A DNA stretch of 64,000 nt, from positions 23,501 to 87,500 of the forward strand of contig BLAL01000044.1 in the NCBI GenBank assembly GCA_015698045.1, given 5' to 3'. Below the pieces are notes generated by a model. The model searched no databases, was not told where the DNA came from, and was given only the letters and a program-made list of their open reading frames with translations. This DNA comes from Rhizophagus clarus (lineage: Eukaryota; Glomeromycota; Glomeromycetes; Glomerales; Glomeraceae). Below are positions 9,865 to 22,524 of the stretch, one piece after another. Made by a program: the position numbers and the translations under genes. How positions within the stretch are numbered: position 1 is the stretch's first letter; each line of letters starts with the position of its first letter.

Positions 9865-12281
9865 ATGACATTGTCAAAATACTTATTACTGACAATTATT
9901 TTATTTCATATAATTATAATTGGAATATGTGCACCATCATCAGTTAAAACAGATCAAGCTGATTCATCAAAAACACAATCAACAGCATCACAAAAGCCAA
10001 CAGAAACGGCGTCTTTGTGGAGTATTTTCAAAAATATTTTTACTAAAAAACAACCTGATCCTAATAAGTTCGGTAAATTTGAAATTGAAAAAAATATTAA
10101 TGAAACGAAAAATATACTTGTTGGATCATTTGTTGGAGGTAAACAAAATAAACACATGAATATGTTGACATTCGATTATTCTGTTTTTTAAAGGTTTGTT
10201 TTCGGTTAGGGTTGAGTCATCTTAGGCCATCATTGGAAATTTGTAAAATTTTGATAGAACGCGGATATAAGGTAAAATTATTCTCTGGTTTATAAAAATA
10301 ACATTGATAAACTTTTCATATTCTTTATTTTCAATTCATTCAGGTAGCTTTAGTTGCGCCGGGAAATTTTACATCACCCACAAATTATCCATCGATAAAA
10401 CAATATTCCACTGGACCAGAACATGATACAAAAGAATTATCACACGTATATAAAGCAATATATGAAAAGCCATACGATTATAATTCATTTTTTTTGGAAA
10501 AAGATGAAGCAGATAAACAATATTTAGAAAGATTTGAAGTTTATAGACGATCTACGATAGATTTTAAACCAGATTTATTTTTATGTGATTTATTAAATAA
10601 CGAAGCTTGTTTTGATATTGCATGGAAATTTAAAATACCAGCTGTCGGTGTGAGTAGTTCACTAAACAGTAGGTATTTTCTATCGAGCTTTTTTTTTTGT
10701 AGAAAAAACTTGTGGCTATTTTCTAAACAAAAACGTTTTTATTTTAGGACGAACATTCGCACCATACAAATCAGATCCAATTTACGGATGTCATTCAAAT
10801 ATGGAAAAAGGATCATTTATCGAGAGATTTAAATGTTTAATTATACAACCCGCCAGATTTCTTTATGAATCTAGACAGAGAATTATTTTTTTGAATGAAA
10901 AAAGACTTTCGGTCGGTGTATCCCCCGTAACTAGTTCTTTAGAAAGAATTAAAAATTCTTTATTCTTGGCTGATACTTTCTTTGGTTTTGAGGTACGGAA
11001 TTTGAAGAGGATTTGATTTTTCGATAACAGATGCCACTAATTGATAGAATATATAATATGTATATATATATATATTTTTTATAGATTCCACATCCGGTAC
11101 CTCCACTTTATCAAGTAAGTTCTTCTTTCTTAAGTATATCATTAATAATTTAACCTTTTATAAAAGGCTATAATACATCTCATGGGTGATCAAGGGTGAT
11201 CATGGGTGATTAATAAGAAAATAGAAAATCTTCGCGCTCAATAATTGATTTTGTTTTGATTCACTTTCAAATGAAAATTAATTAGGAAATCGGTCCAGTT
11301 ATGCAAGAATCATACCCGCCATTAACATCAGAACTTTCATCATTCTTATCATCTCATCAGAGGATTATGTATGTATCATTTGGCATGCAAGCTTTCACGA
11401 CACCTGAAAACTATGCAATATTGTTAAAATCATTTTTAGAAGTTATAGATAGAAATATTATAGACGGAATTGTTTGGTCATTATCAGGTCTTGAAAATTT
11501 TCCAACGTTATCAGATGACACACAATTAGAAACATCAGAAATTCTTAATAATCGTTATACACATATTTATGTTACCACTTCATCATCATTAGAAGACTTA
11601 ACGCCACAAGTATCCATATTAAATCATTCAAATACAAAAATATTTTTAACACACGGAGGGGTAGCAAGTTGTCATGAATCATTATATGTAGGCAAACCCA
11701 TGTTAATATTACCATTGGCTTCAGATCAATTTTCTAACGCTGAAAAATTGGAAGAACAAGGTGTTGCACTTAAATTGGATAAAATGAATTTACATGTAGA
11801 TGATATTGTAAGAAAAATCGAATTTTTACAATTAGACTCCAGAGTTAAAATTAATTTAAAAAGAATGCAGATATTAACAAAAATTAATAGTAAAAGAAAA
11901 TATAGAGCTGCTGATTTAATCGAATTTGTTATGAAGGCTTCTCAATTAAATCCAAACAATAATGGTGTGAAAGAACGTGTTGTTGATAAGAATAGATTTA
12001 AAACAGAAGGAAAAGAATCTTCAGAAAAAGTAAGCAATGAAACTAATCCTGAACCTAACGAACCTGCAATAGAAGATATATATGAATGGTTATTAAAAGA
12101 ATGGATTACGCCTGATTCGAGAATGGGATTTATTAGAGGAAAATATTTAGATGTTTATGGGGTTGTATTGATTTTATTTATTAGTATTATTGGATCCATA
12201 ATTTGGACTGGTTGGTCATTGGTTAGTTTTATTGTTAATAGTATAGCTTTTTTGCTTGAAGGAAAATTAAAAACTGATTAA
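9865..12281 (+). CDS. UDP-glycosyltransferase, GT1 family, membrane-anchored
   Basis: Six exons join in frame: 9865-10138, 10210-10271, 10344-10668, 10748-10992, 11085-11114 (30 bases) and 11286-12281, for 643 residues. Residues 1-23 form a signal peptide, followed by a Ser/Thr/Gln-rich linker. The acceptor-binding half contains SFVGG joined to LSHLRPSLEI across intron 1. The UDP-sugar site is in the last exon: TKIFLTHGGVASCHESLY and GKPMLILPLASDQFSNAE match the UDPGT signature, and SFGMQ sits before it. Near the C terminus a helix (VVLILFISIIGSIIWTG) gives a membrane anchor, as in animal UGTs. It likely glycosylates a lipid or small molecule in the ER/secretory lumen; the substrate is unknown. 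All catalytic blocks look intact. Confidence 0.9.
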
Positions 12282-12654
12282 TTAAGAGTATGAATCAGAA
12301 AGATTTTTTTGGGAGGCGAAATTAAATTAATTACTATATAAATTATTATATTACAAATTATTTTGAGTAATAAATCATTTTAAAACCAAATTTCTCCAAT
12401 TCTATGAAATTTACGCGGTAACTGCGGATTTACCGCTTCAACCACAAAAAAGAATTACAAAAAAGGTTACACACGCTGACTAAATTCTTATTACATGCTA
12501 ACTATGCGGAAAAGAATTAAAATTATATGATATTCACGCGATTTTGAATAGCTAAATAAGTAATAAATACAGAACTTATTTTTTTTTTTATTTTTTCAAA
12601 AACAAAATTTAAATATTAATCCTCTACCTGATTTGAAATAATCAAGAAGAAAAA
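12282..12654. other. Intergenic stretch, nothing recognised
   Basis: AT-rich spacer holding the 3' end of the glycosyltransferase transcript and the promoter of the next gene. No coding or structural signal was seen. Confidence 0.5.
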
Positions 12655-13026
12655 ATGTTTGTAGCTGCGAACCTCGTAATAGCAAGCTCAAGTTCAAATA
12701 CATTCTCTAAACAAAAAGATTTGACTAAACTTCTTCCAAATTATTACGAGCAAGAAATGTCTAATTCACATATTGATTCTCTTGATCAATTAAATAACCG
12801 GCGACAACTCGAATCTTTTCGACCCAACAACGATAATACTTTAGACAAAGAATATCTCGAATTTTCTTTCGCATCATCATCTGTATTACTGTCACCAAAT
12901 TGTAATGAAAGTAAACGAGTATATGCCGACGATTTATTTGAAGCAGGTTTACTAAATTCTTGGTTAAAAATATTAACTGTTGATGTTATGAAAAGGAGAT
13001 TAAAGATGTTATTCGGACATTTTTAA
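12655..13026 (+). CDS. Small hypothetical protein (123 aa)
   Basis: A single-exon frame with a good fungal start context (aagaaaaaatg) and balanced, coding-like composition. It is rich in Ser, Asn, Leu and acidic residues (for example LLPNYYEQEMSNSHIDS), and ends in a basic stretch MKRRLKMLFGHF. There is no signal peptide, membrane span or domain that I recognise. It could also be an exon of a longer gene. It lies 370 bases after the glycosyltransferase and 830 before an F-box gene. Confidence 0.45.
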   Translation: MFVAANLVIASSSSNTFSKQKDLTKLLPNYYEQEMSNSHIDSLDQLNNRRQLESFRPNNDNTLDKEYLEFSFASSSVLLSPNCNESKRVYADDLFEAGLLNSWLKILTVDVMKRRLKMLFGHF

Positions 13027-13854
13027 CTGTATTAGTGTCACAATAAACTAATTTGTACTATCACTTATCCAATATAATTTATACGTAATTTACCTCTTAG
13101 AGAAGTAATAAATTTTTTAATTGTTTATTATTAACTAATGATTATCAATATATTTAATTAAGCCGGTAAACTGCAAACTGCAAAAAATAAAGACATGGCA
13201 ATACAATTCATTTAAATTGTAATGTTAAAAATAATTATTATAGACACAATTTACTAAATTACACTGTATGAGCTGTCAGATTGATTGGCGGATTGACCGG
13301 ATTGACCAGATTATCCAGATATCCGCAAATTTTCTTATCATAGAAAGTTATTGAGCTTTTTGATTTAATAGTAAAGTTCAAAGAGTGGCTAGTAAAAGAC
13401 AATAATTAATTAATTATTTGTCTTATACTAAAAATTTCTTTTTACTTAATTTTTAGAGAGGGGTAACGATAGCATACATATACGGCAAAAGTTTAACAAG
13501 GACAAAACAAAACCATTACTAAAAAGTGTTTAGTAAGTGATACGAGCGTGTAAAGATCGAATATCACATAAATAACATTCGAGATTGTTTCAAACCAATC
13601 AATATATTTTTGACCAAAACTTTAACAACCGAGGCATCAGCCCATTGTGGTCGCATGATTATTGCAGATGCATAGATAATAAATGGTGCATTTGATTAAA
13701 AATACTGCATCACGGGATAATGCTAAATATAAAAAAAATTCCTTGTCTTTTCTTTCCTCATTCTATCGTTTTCATCGATAAAATATTTCTTAAATTTTTT
13801 ATATTTAGTGAGTGTATTCAGTAATAAATTTTTTTTCTACGCATAATATCAAGA
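13027..13854. other. Intergenic stretch with a short ATTGAC-rich patch
   Basis: No gene was seen. At 13278-13325 short imperfect repeats of gattgaccggattgaccaga occur. The last 60 bases are T-rich and are probably the promoter/5' UTR of the following F-box gene. Confidence 0.5.
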
Positions 13855-15607
13855 ATGAGAGCAACTCATGTCGACGCACCGATTTTGGACTCAAAGATAA
13901 CTCTTGATCATTCTATGATTTATACACTTCAAGACATGATTGTTAGGATTAGACCACAAAAAATGATGTTTCTTAAAACCACGCATGTTCCATGGTATCT
14001 TGAGAGGTAATTATTATAATTATTTTGTTTTATTTATTTTCAAATCTTTTCATTTTATCAAAGTTCTTAATAGTTATACATAATTATTAAGATTCAATCA
14101 AGGTAGATTAATATGTCATTCATCCTTACTTAATCTTGACTGTATTATAAATATATTGGAATTCCTTGATAATGATCCCGCTACTTTATTCGCCTGTGCA
14201 TTAGTTAATAGAGAATGGTGTAAAATTGCAATGTGCATCTTATGGCGTGATTCCTGGAGATATAAAAAAAGTTTTCAATTACCGGGTAACAAAAAAATTC
14301 AAATGATTTCAATATTTCTTGAATCATTACCACAATATAATTTAAATACAATTGAAAGGAAGATTGGTATCTCTATAGTGTCTAGAAAAACATTATTAAA
14401 TTATGCCAAATTTGTAAGATATATAAGAATTCGTAGCTTGGAATGGCATTTAACAAAGTGGGTTCAACATAATGCAGGATACTATATCAGTGAAGAGAGT
14501 TCGGACTTACGAAAGAAAGTTACAATTATCAGTCAAGTATTGTTAGAACATATTCTTAGATCGACGCCAACAATATATGGGTTAAATGTCAATAGCGAAA
14601 ATTATACTTCAGGATCTTTAACATCTGCTATAAGAAATGTACCTAACGCAAAAATTTCTTTAGCCAATGTTAAAATCTTCACGTTTGGTAAAATATGGAC
14701 GACGATGCCAAATTTATTTGAAACTCTTTCAACAATTTGTTATAAAATTAATACATTGGAAATTTGTCCATCACAAGATATCAAATATACAGCTAGATTA
14801 ATTAGTAATCAAATGAATATAATATCTCTCACGCTTGTTGATACTCCACTAAATCGTCATGAAACAAAAAATGAAGCATATACTTGGGATAATGAAATAT
14901 TTATTGCCTTATTATATAAGGCTAAAACTATAACTCGAATTACGTTAAAAAACATTCATTTATCTCTAAAAGAATTGAATTACTTTGAAAATCTAGAGGA
15001 ATTGTATATTACAAATTATGTGGGTGATATTACTCAAAAATATTTCCAGGACTTATCAGAAATTTCCTTAAGAAAGCTAAAAAAATTTTTTATTATTTCT
15101 TTATTTTCAGAAATTTGTTTGAAAAGTCTTTGCAAATTTATAAAAAATTCCAATGAATTAACGCATCTTAAAATTCAAGGGCGTAAATTGCACGATCCTG
15201 ATTATTCAATAACATGGATAAACTCTTTAGCTAAAAATAATAGAAATCTTGTTTCTTATGAAGGTCCAATTGGGTCAAATGATATAGTAGCATTATGGAT
15301 ATTTTTAGATTCTTGTAAAAGTCTTCAGAAATTACATTTTCAATGCAACAAATATAACTCTTTCACTTCAAATAAAAACTTGAAAAGTTTCGATAATATA
15401 CTAAGAGAAATTACAAGAAAAAAGCCTGCAGTTTTAAGAAAATTAACGGTGGGTAAAGGCTGGACTATTTCTTGTAAAGGGGTTGAAAACTTCATAAAAT
15501 GTCGGAAGAATTTGTCTGTGCCAATTAGATTTGAATGGGATTCACATACAGTAATCATCGGAAATATAAATGAATTAACTACGAAATATTGTGGAGTAAT
15601 TAATTAA
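13855..15607 (+). CDS. F-box protein with leucine-rich C-terminal region (Rhizophagus-type expanded family)
   Basis: Two exons, 13855-14006 and 14107-15607, join across GT-AG at an Arg codon and give 550 residues. The second exon has no in-frame ATG before its F-box, which is why I add exon 1. The F-box is at the exon 2 start: LNLDCIINILEFL followed by LFACALVNREWCKIAMCILW and a typical RDSWRYKKS. The rest (about 450 residues) is rich in Leu, Ile and Asn with spaced blocks such as FENLEELYITNY and LRKLKKFFII, in the manner of leucine-rich repeats. Such F-box/LRR-like proteins are numerous in Rhizophagus and are presumed SCF substrate receptors. Substrate unknown. The exon 1 assignment is an inference; the F-box itself is clear. 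Confidence 0.82.
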
Positions 15608-16239
15608 TAAGGCTCATAAAAATTGAATAGAACATTAGGAATCATAATCATCATTTTTAGTTAAAGCATAAGGGTTATTTATCTTAGAACTTATTTTTTG
15701 AGAAAGATTTATGTTTTTATTATACACCTAAAATTTTATTAATTTATAAAACTGATTAAATATATGTAAAGTTTATATTACAATATCCGTTATATGTAAA
15801 AAAAAAAAATCTGATATAAGAAAAATTCATTATAATATGAGGTATATACAGTTATATTTAATTAGTAATGCAGTTAACTCTTTTGAAACTTTGTGTTAAA
15901 TGTATACCCTCTATATTTTAATAATGCATTTATATAAGAGTTTTCTCTATATACATCCTATATAACTTTAAATCTGAATAATTTTTGAAATTTTACTAAA
16001 AATTCTGATATATAACCAAATTTTCTAAAATGTAAATAATAAAATTATTTAATTGCTAATCTACATATAATTGATAGAATTTATATAGTAAAATATGGTG
16101 ATATATTAATTAATAAAAAAAATACCATTTTAAATTTCTATTTTCTTAAGAAATTACAATATTAAATATATATATAACTCCAAAAAAACTTATTGTAACT
16201 GGTACTATTATATTAGAACTTCATTATTATAATCATATT
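15608..16239. other. AT-rich spacer
   Basis: Very AT-rich DNA with no coding signal between the F-box gene and the Tc1-type element. Confidence 0.6.
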
Positions 16240-16241
16240 TA

Positions 16242-17897
16242 CAGTGGCTCACTAAAAAAATGCATCACTTAAATTTAAAACTTTAAATTGTTATATTTAA
16301 TTAATTATAAATATTACTAATAAAAAATAAAATATATTTAAATTTATTAAACTAAAACTAATAAAAAAAATGTAATTTTATCCAAATTTAATAATAAAAA
16401 AAAATTTCTAGCAAGTAAAAATCTCAATTTTGATGATGCATTAAATATGTGGTTTATGCTGAATAGGTATTTACCAGTTAATTTTATATAAAAAGGTTTA
16501 AAATAAATGCACTTTTATGCATTTAAACGTTAAATCACATTCTATTACTATGTTGTGTAATCTTTCTTTACTTTTATGATATCATTTACTCGCCTTGGCA
16601 TAGATTCGATTAATTTTATGCACATGTCCACTTCTACTTCATTCCATATGTTCTGAATTTTATCACATAAGTCTTCTTTTCCTGAAATTTGAACTAGAAG
16701 TTTTCTTAAATGCCTATCCACTTTGTTTCAAAGGTGTTCTATAGAGTTAAGATTGGGTGACTAGACCGGCTAGTCAAGAACTTCAACACTATTATTAAAA
16801 AACCAGTCCTTTACACAATTAGAGGTATGCTTAGGATCATTATCCTGCTGAAAACCAATCCCATCAACTTCTAAGTCATAATAAGAAAAGATTTTTAAAA
16901 AATCTTTTATTAAAATTTGGCAATAAAGTTCACTATCTAACCCCCATTTATCCTACAAAGATTGCCAACACTTTTCAAAGTAAAGCATCCCCAAACCATA
17001 ATATTTCTGCTGCTAAATTTAACTGTTAGTTTAACATGAGGGCTTCTTAAAGGATCTTTTGGTCTTTTCCAATAGTACTGATGTCTATCAGATCCAAAAA
17101 TCATAAACTTACTTTTGTCTAACTACACTACTCTTGACTAATCCTCAACAATCCAATTTCAGTACTTTCATGCAAAGGCAAGATGATGAGTTTGATGAGT
17201 TTTTTTAAGGTAGGGTTTTTTTCTTTTAACTCTTAATCTTAAACTGTTTCTTTGAAATGTTCAGTGTACAGTTTCTGTTGAAACTTGGATATTATTATCT
17301 GTCCTTAGCTTACCTTGAATACTAACAGCTGTAGAACATTCTTTGGTAGCAAAAAGTCAAATAAATTTACATTCAGTACAGGCAGAAAATTTTTGTAGGT
17401 GACCTGACTTTAGTTTATCCTTAATACTACTAGTTTCTCGTATATGTTGGTGAGTTTTTACAACTGTTGACTGATGAACATCTATTTTATTTGCAATGTA
17501 ATGGGTGGAGTATTCTTCCTCAATAAGAGTAATAACTTCAACTCTTTGTTCATTAGATAACCTCATCATTTTTAGTTTTTTTTACATATTCTAATAAAAG
17601 AAGGAGTAAAGTTTGTTTTTAATCATTTGTGTTTATAAAATTTTTGACTTTGTGAAAATTTTGATATCTTTTTTTTTTATCAGAAAACCACAAAAATGAC
17701 GCATTACTAAAATTAGAAATAAACAAAAGCCACATCTTATCACATGATTAAAATCAGATAAAAACTATTATTTTTTATTTATTTTAATTTGATAAATATA
17801 AGTACACTTTATTTTTTATTATTAATATTTATAATTAATTAAATATATAAATTTAAAACTTTATAATTAAATAATGTGTTTCTTTAATGAGCCACTG
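16242..17897 (-). mobile_element. Tc1/mariner-type transposon with long TIRs, decayed
   Basis: The element is flanked by TA dinucleotides (16240-41 and 17898-99) and starts cagtggctcactaaa; the complement of its right end starts cagtggctcattaaa. The inverted match extends about 100-120 bases inward with few differences, so the TIRs are unusually long for a mariner. A transposase gene lies on the minus strand between about 17569 and 16552 and is interrupted by stops (listed separately). Length 1656 bases, normal for this superfamily. Confidence 0.93.
16552..17569 (-). pseudogene. Tc1-family transposase remnant
   Basis: The N terminus (17569 downward) is a helix-turn-helix of the Tc3/Tc1 kind: RLSNEQRVEVITLIEEEYST and HQSTVVKTHQHIRETSSIKD, then a stop. 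Further in, blocks recognisable as the catalytic core occur: MVWGCFT, FQQDNDPKHTS (second catalytic Asp) and SPNLNSIEHL (catalytic Glu), and the end MPRRVNDIIK. In-frame stops stand where related proteins have Trp or Gln (before and inside PVQSP, and after EHL), and at least one frameshift lies near 16940. The product cannot be functional. All the stops I could align would come from single G:C to A:T transitions. Confidence 0.9.
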
Positions 17898-17899
17898 TA

Positions 17900-18597
17900 T
17901 ATGACTTATTTATTATTTTTTAAAATTTAATAAAAGTCTTTTATTTTTATTTTTATTTTTATTAAAACAAAAGAATCTATAAATAAAAGTTCTTTATTAT
18001 ATATACATAGTAATATTTATTATATTCATATTTTTTACAAATTGGACATATTTATAAAAGAAAAAGAAATATAGTAGTGTATAGTATTATTAAAAATATA
18101 ATAGTTAACAAAAATAATAATCAAAAAAGTCTTATAAATATTAAAAAAAATTTAATTAGTAGAAATCATTTGTACTATAAAAGCAAAATATTATGAAATC
18201 TTTATTTTTTTTACATATAAAATTTTATAAATTGCAAAGAAAAAAAAATTTTTTATAAAAATATATTTTTTTAAAATCTTAAATACATATTATAAGTATT
18301 AAATTATATAATTGTATAATAATTTAATTGTATTTATTTAATATAAAAAGATGATCAATATGGTTTAAATAATAGGTATCAAAACAAATGCATCAAAACT
18401 TTTTAAAGTTGTTAATTATTCTTATTAAATCAATTTAAATCCAATTAAATAAAATTTAAAATATAAATAATACATGATATAAACTATTAAAAAAACAGAA
18501 AATTCAATATAAATTTATTAATTAGTTTTTTAATTACCTAACATTAAACTAAAAAAACTTGGTGTTTTTGTTTTACTACTTTTTAAAATTTTTAAAA
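17900..18597. other. AT-rich spacer
   Basis: Extremely AT-rich DNA between two mobile elements. No gene or structured repeat was recognised. Confidence 0.6.
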
Positions 18598-20232
18598 ATT
18601 CAAAATTTTTACAAAATTGTATTATGATTTTATAATAAAAAAATGTAAAATTAATTATTACATAACTTAAATTATTGATTAAAGTTAAAAAAATTAATAC
18701 TTTTTAATAATAAATTAATTTATTTATTTAATAAATGGGCAGGCTCACAGCAAAAGGTGGGGCTGACAATTATATAATTTTAAGAAAATCGCAATTTTAA
18801 TTATGTAATCAATTTTAAAGATCATTATTTATTATATCATTATTAAAGATTTTTGAAATTAGTTTTTATGAATTAGGATAAAATTTTGCAAGGAATTCAC
18901 TAAAAGTATTAGTTTTTTTCTAGTAAGAATAGATCATTCATTAAATATAATAAAAGAAAAATACAAAACTTATAAATTATAAATTATTATACATATCCGC
19001 CAATTTGCAAAATTTGCCGATCATCAGTTGTGTAGTGTAGTACTGATCAAAACATAAGAAAAAATAATCAAAAAATATAAAAAATAAGTAAAATAACCTT
19101 TTAAGATCTTTCCCAAAAAATTTACCTTTTTTAATCTGAGCCCAGTAGAAGAAATTTCTAAAAAAAAGAAAAAAAATATTATAAAGTTAGTCCATTAAAA
19201 AAAAGAAACAAAATTCCAGAATATTTAACAATTTAACAAAAAAAAATTAATTTAAAAATAATTAATAACAAATATTAAATAGATTTTAATAAAAAACTAT
19301 TTAATATATAATTTAAATTTGTTAAAATATCATTATTAACATAGAGTTATTTATTTATTTAAAGATTTTTTAGAATAATTTTGCTATTTATATAAGATTT
19401 TTTTATAAACTATAAAAAAAAAAATAAAAAAAAATAAAAAAAAATAGCTGCAAATTATATATAATGTAAAATAACTACTGGTATACTTGCAAAAATTCTT
19501 AACTTACTTTGGTGGGAAAGTTGATGGGAAGTTGATGAGAAGTTCAATAGGAAGTTCATAAAAGAAAAAAAATTTTTAATGCTACTTTGTTGAAGTAATT
19601 TCTTGATATCATGTGTCATATGATCATGTAGCATAAATATAACCATTTTTGTGAAACTTGCAAAACTTATTTTTTATTAAATGAATGTCAAATTCCTTAG
19701 TTTAGGTTATAAAAAAAACAATTTTTCTGAAAAATCAGATAAATTAATACATAATTATTTATAAATTTAAAAAAAAAAATTTTGGCTAAGCCTTACCTTT
19801 TGCTATAAGTCTGCCCAAATATAATTAAAAATTATTAATTTTTTAGTATAAGGTTTTTTTTTTGAATAAAATTAGATTAAAGATTTTTTTTAATAAAATA
19901 ATACTAAAATTTAGATTCTCTTAATTAAGGGGAATATGCAAAAAAAATTGCATTTGCAACAGATCTCTAGTTAGTAAGAAATTGTTTGTTAAAAATAGTA
20001 ATGATTTTTATTTTACATATTATTTTATTATAATCTAATTTTATTCAAAAAAAACCTTATACTAAAAAATTGTAAAATTTATATATTTTATAATAATTTT
20101 TAACTATATTTATTAAATAAATAAATTAGATTTTTTTTAACTTTAATCAATAATTTAAGCTATTTAATAATTAATTTTACATTTTTTTTATTATAAAATT
20201 ATAATACAATTTTGTAAAAATTTTGATTTTTT
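18598..20232. mobile_element. Foldback (long inverted repeat) element, interrupted by a second element
   Basis: The right arm (about 20030-20232), read as complement, matches 18598-18736 and then, after a 1080-base gap, 19818-19888. Shared blocks include caaaatttttacaaaattgt, ttattgattaaagttaaaaa and tagtataaggttttttt. Without the insertion at 18737-19816 the element would be about 550 bases with arms near 200 bases. No coding capacity. The class is unknown. Confidence 0.8.
18737..19816. mobile_element. 1.08-kb non-autonomous TIR element nested in the foldback element
   Basis: It begins gggcaggctcacagcaaaag and its complement from the right end begins gggcagacttatagcaaaag; the inverted match covers about 33 bases. 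AAAT is present on both sides (18733-36 and 19817-20) as a likely target duplication. The interior is A/T-rich, with only a doubtful 63-residue frame on the minus strand (19646-19455). Confidence 0.8.
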
Positions 20233-20716
20233 AATATAAATTTCAAATTAATTATAATTAACTAGTCATATGATTGATTGATGATTGATTGATGATTGAT
20301 TGGTATATAGTTAGAATTTACCAGTTATCAATATGCCACCAATCGACTATATCAGATTAATGACCAATTGGTTGCTAATTGGCTTATTATATATTAGCAG
20401 ATTTTTAGATTTTTTCAATAATAATGTTTTTATAAATAGATTATTATTTAAAGAATAATGATTAATTTATATACTATTATATAATATAGACTATAATACT
20501 TCAGATATTTTACAAATTTTAAAGAGTTGATTCTATATTTTTTTTTTTATTTTATACAAAATTTTATTATTAATAAAAAGTATTTAAAACTTATAAAATT
20601 ATTAAGGTATTATTATATACTATATTTTTAATTTATAAATTGAATTAAATTAAATTAAGTTTAATTTACAAATTTAATTTTTACTAATTATATCAATTTA
20701 TATATATAATTTATTA
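20233..20716. other. AT-rich spacer with a short GATT microsatellite
   Basis: Contains repeated gattgattgat around 20273-20302. The remainder is featureless A/T. Confidence 0.55.
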
Positions 20717-21270
20717 TCGCCATTTTCGAATTGCTGTGATCAGGTGATTTGTCGATCAATTAAAAAGAATACCAAAAACAGCTGAAAATAACTGAAAACA
20801 ATTAATTTATTAAAAATACTCTTATTAAACACATACAAAAAACACTTTTTATAAATATTTTTCTTAAAAAACACTAAACTTGACGCTTTTAACATTTTTT
20901 ATTATGTTTATAAGATGTTTTACACTGTATTTTTTATTTATTAAAAACTAAAGATCTAAATAAAAAAAAATAGTTAGAAATAAATAAAAAAAGGAAAAAA
21001 ATGAAAAAAAATGAAAAAAAACTAATAAAATAAAAAAAATATTACCTGTTACTTAGTAGTAAACTTTTAGAATTGTTAAAAATCAGTTTTTAGGAATCAG
21101 TCTTTAGGAATCGGTCTCTGTAAAGTTTGTATAATGGTGGCTTAGCATTACACAGATCAAATAATGTTTGTGATATTTATAGTAAAAAGTAATTTTAATT
21201 TGTGTAATCTAAAATCAATTTTTATTTATATAAAAAAAAGCCGCTGATCACAGTAATTTGAAAACGGTGA
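20717..21270. mobile_element. 554-base MITE-like element with TA target duplication
   Basis: The left end tcgccattttcgaattgctg continues tgatcag, and the complement of the right end reads tcaccgttttcaaattactg then tgatcag: 23 of 27 bases agree. TA flanks both ends (20715-16, 21271-72). No coding sequence. The TA duplication points to the Tc1/mariner superfamily, but these TIRs do not match the element at 16242. Confidence 0.8.
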
Positions 21271-21272
21271 TA

Positions 21273-21608
21273 AATTGTAATTAATAGATTATGTCTAATT
21301 ACAAAAAATTTAATATTTAAAATCAATATTCTATTATATGATAATAATTATTGTAAAATAAATAGATAAAAATTATTATAATTAATTATTTTATATTATT
21401 CTAAAAATTCTACATTAATAAATATAAAATCATTAGTTTATTTACTATACAGTTAATCCTTAATATAGTGAACTTTTGATATACCAGATTTTTATTAATA
21501 TGTAATATTTAACCAATTAAATGTATTAAAACTAATTAAATTACTTAAATTTTTTATTATAATTTTATAGTAAAATTAAAGTGTAGAATTTAGAGTTTAT
21601 TATATTAA
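21273..21608. other. AT-rich spacer
   Basis: No feature seen; it ends at the TTAA (21605-08) bordering the next element. Confidence 0.55.
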
Positions 21609-22524
21609 CAATCACCGCGCATGTAACATGTAGATCATTTTTATATTAAACAAAATTTGTGTAACCATAATTAAGTCACTTCATTTTGTGATTAAATGTC
21701 AATTTTAATATATTACGTCTATACTAATTAAGTAATTTGGTGGATTGTTATGTGATCTACAAGTTTTATAATTTAAAATTCCTTTTTCGCAGCTAATTTT
21801 TTTTTTGCATTTACAAGAAATTTACCTTAAAAAACACGCTTTTTTAAGATCCTTTTAAAAGTAGGTATAAAAATACTTATTTGACAATAGGAATATATGT
21901 AATTTTATGAGTAGAAAAAATTTTTCTAAGCTTAAATGGTTGGTTATTCAGACGGTTTTTGCGTAAAACGCAAAAAATAGAATTTTTATTATAAAAAGTA
22001 GCTTTTTAATATTGTATTTATAAATAATACGCATTTATTTGTATTAGTTATTACTATATTTTTATATTTACAACTCTTTTAAACTATATCTGTTGGCTTT
22101 TATATTATTTTGGATCGCTACATATTGCTAATTTTCTTTTTCTTTATTTTTTAGGCATTATTTCTTTCCTTTTTTTCCATTTTTGATCTTTTCGGTTGAG
22201 GGAGGTAGTAGGTTTGTTTTAACATTAAGCATTTAAATTACTGGTTTATCTTTTTTCTTGTAGGATGATGATGGTTCCTTTTTTTAAGTTCATGGTTTAC
22301 AATATGTACAAAGAGACTTGTGATAGTGTAGTTCTTTCTTTAATTTCACCTTTTCTTTCATTTCGTTTTTTTTCTTTTCTTTTTTCATTCCTTTGGGCAA
22401 GTCAAACTTTTTTTATTATACGTATTTTCGTTATCCTTATTTCTTTTCTTTCTTTGCTCTTTATTTCAGCTATAAATAAAGTAAAAATTAAGACCTCGAT
22501 TGTGAACCGTCTTAGATAAAACTG

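Noticed and set aside
22265..22519. 84-residue frame rich in Phe, Ser and Leu inside the TTAA-flanked element
   Set aside because: Low complexity from T-rich DNA; no transposase motif such as the piggyBac DDD residues.
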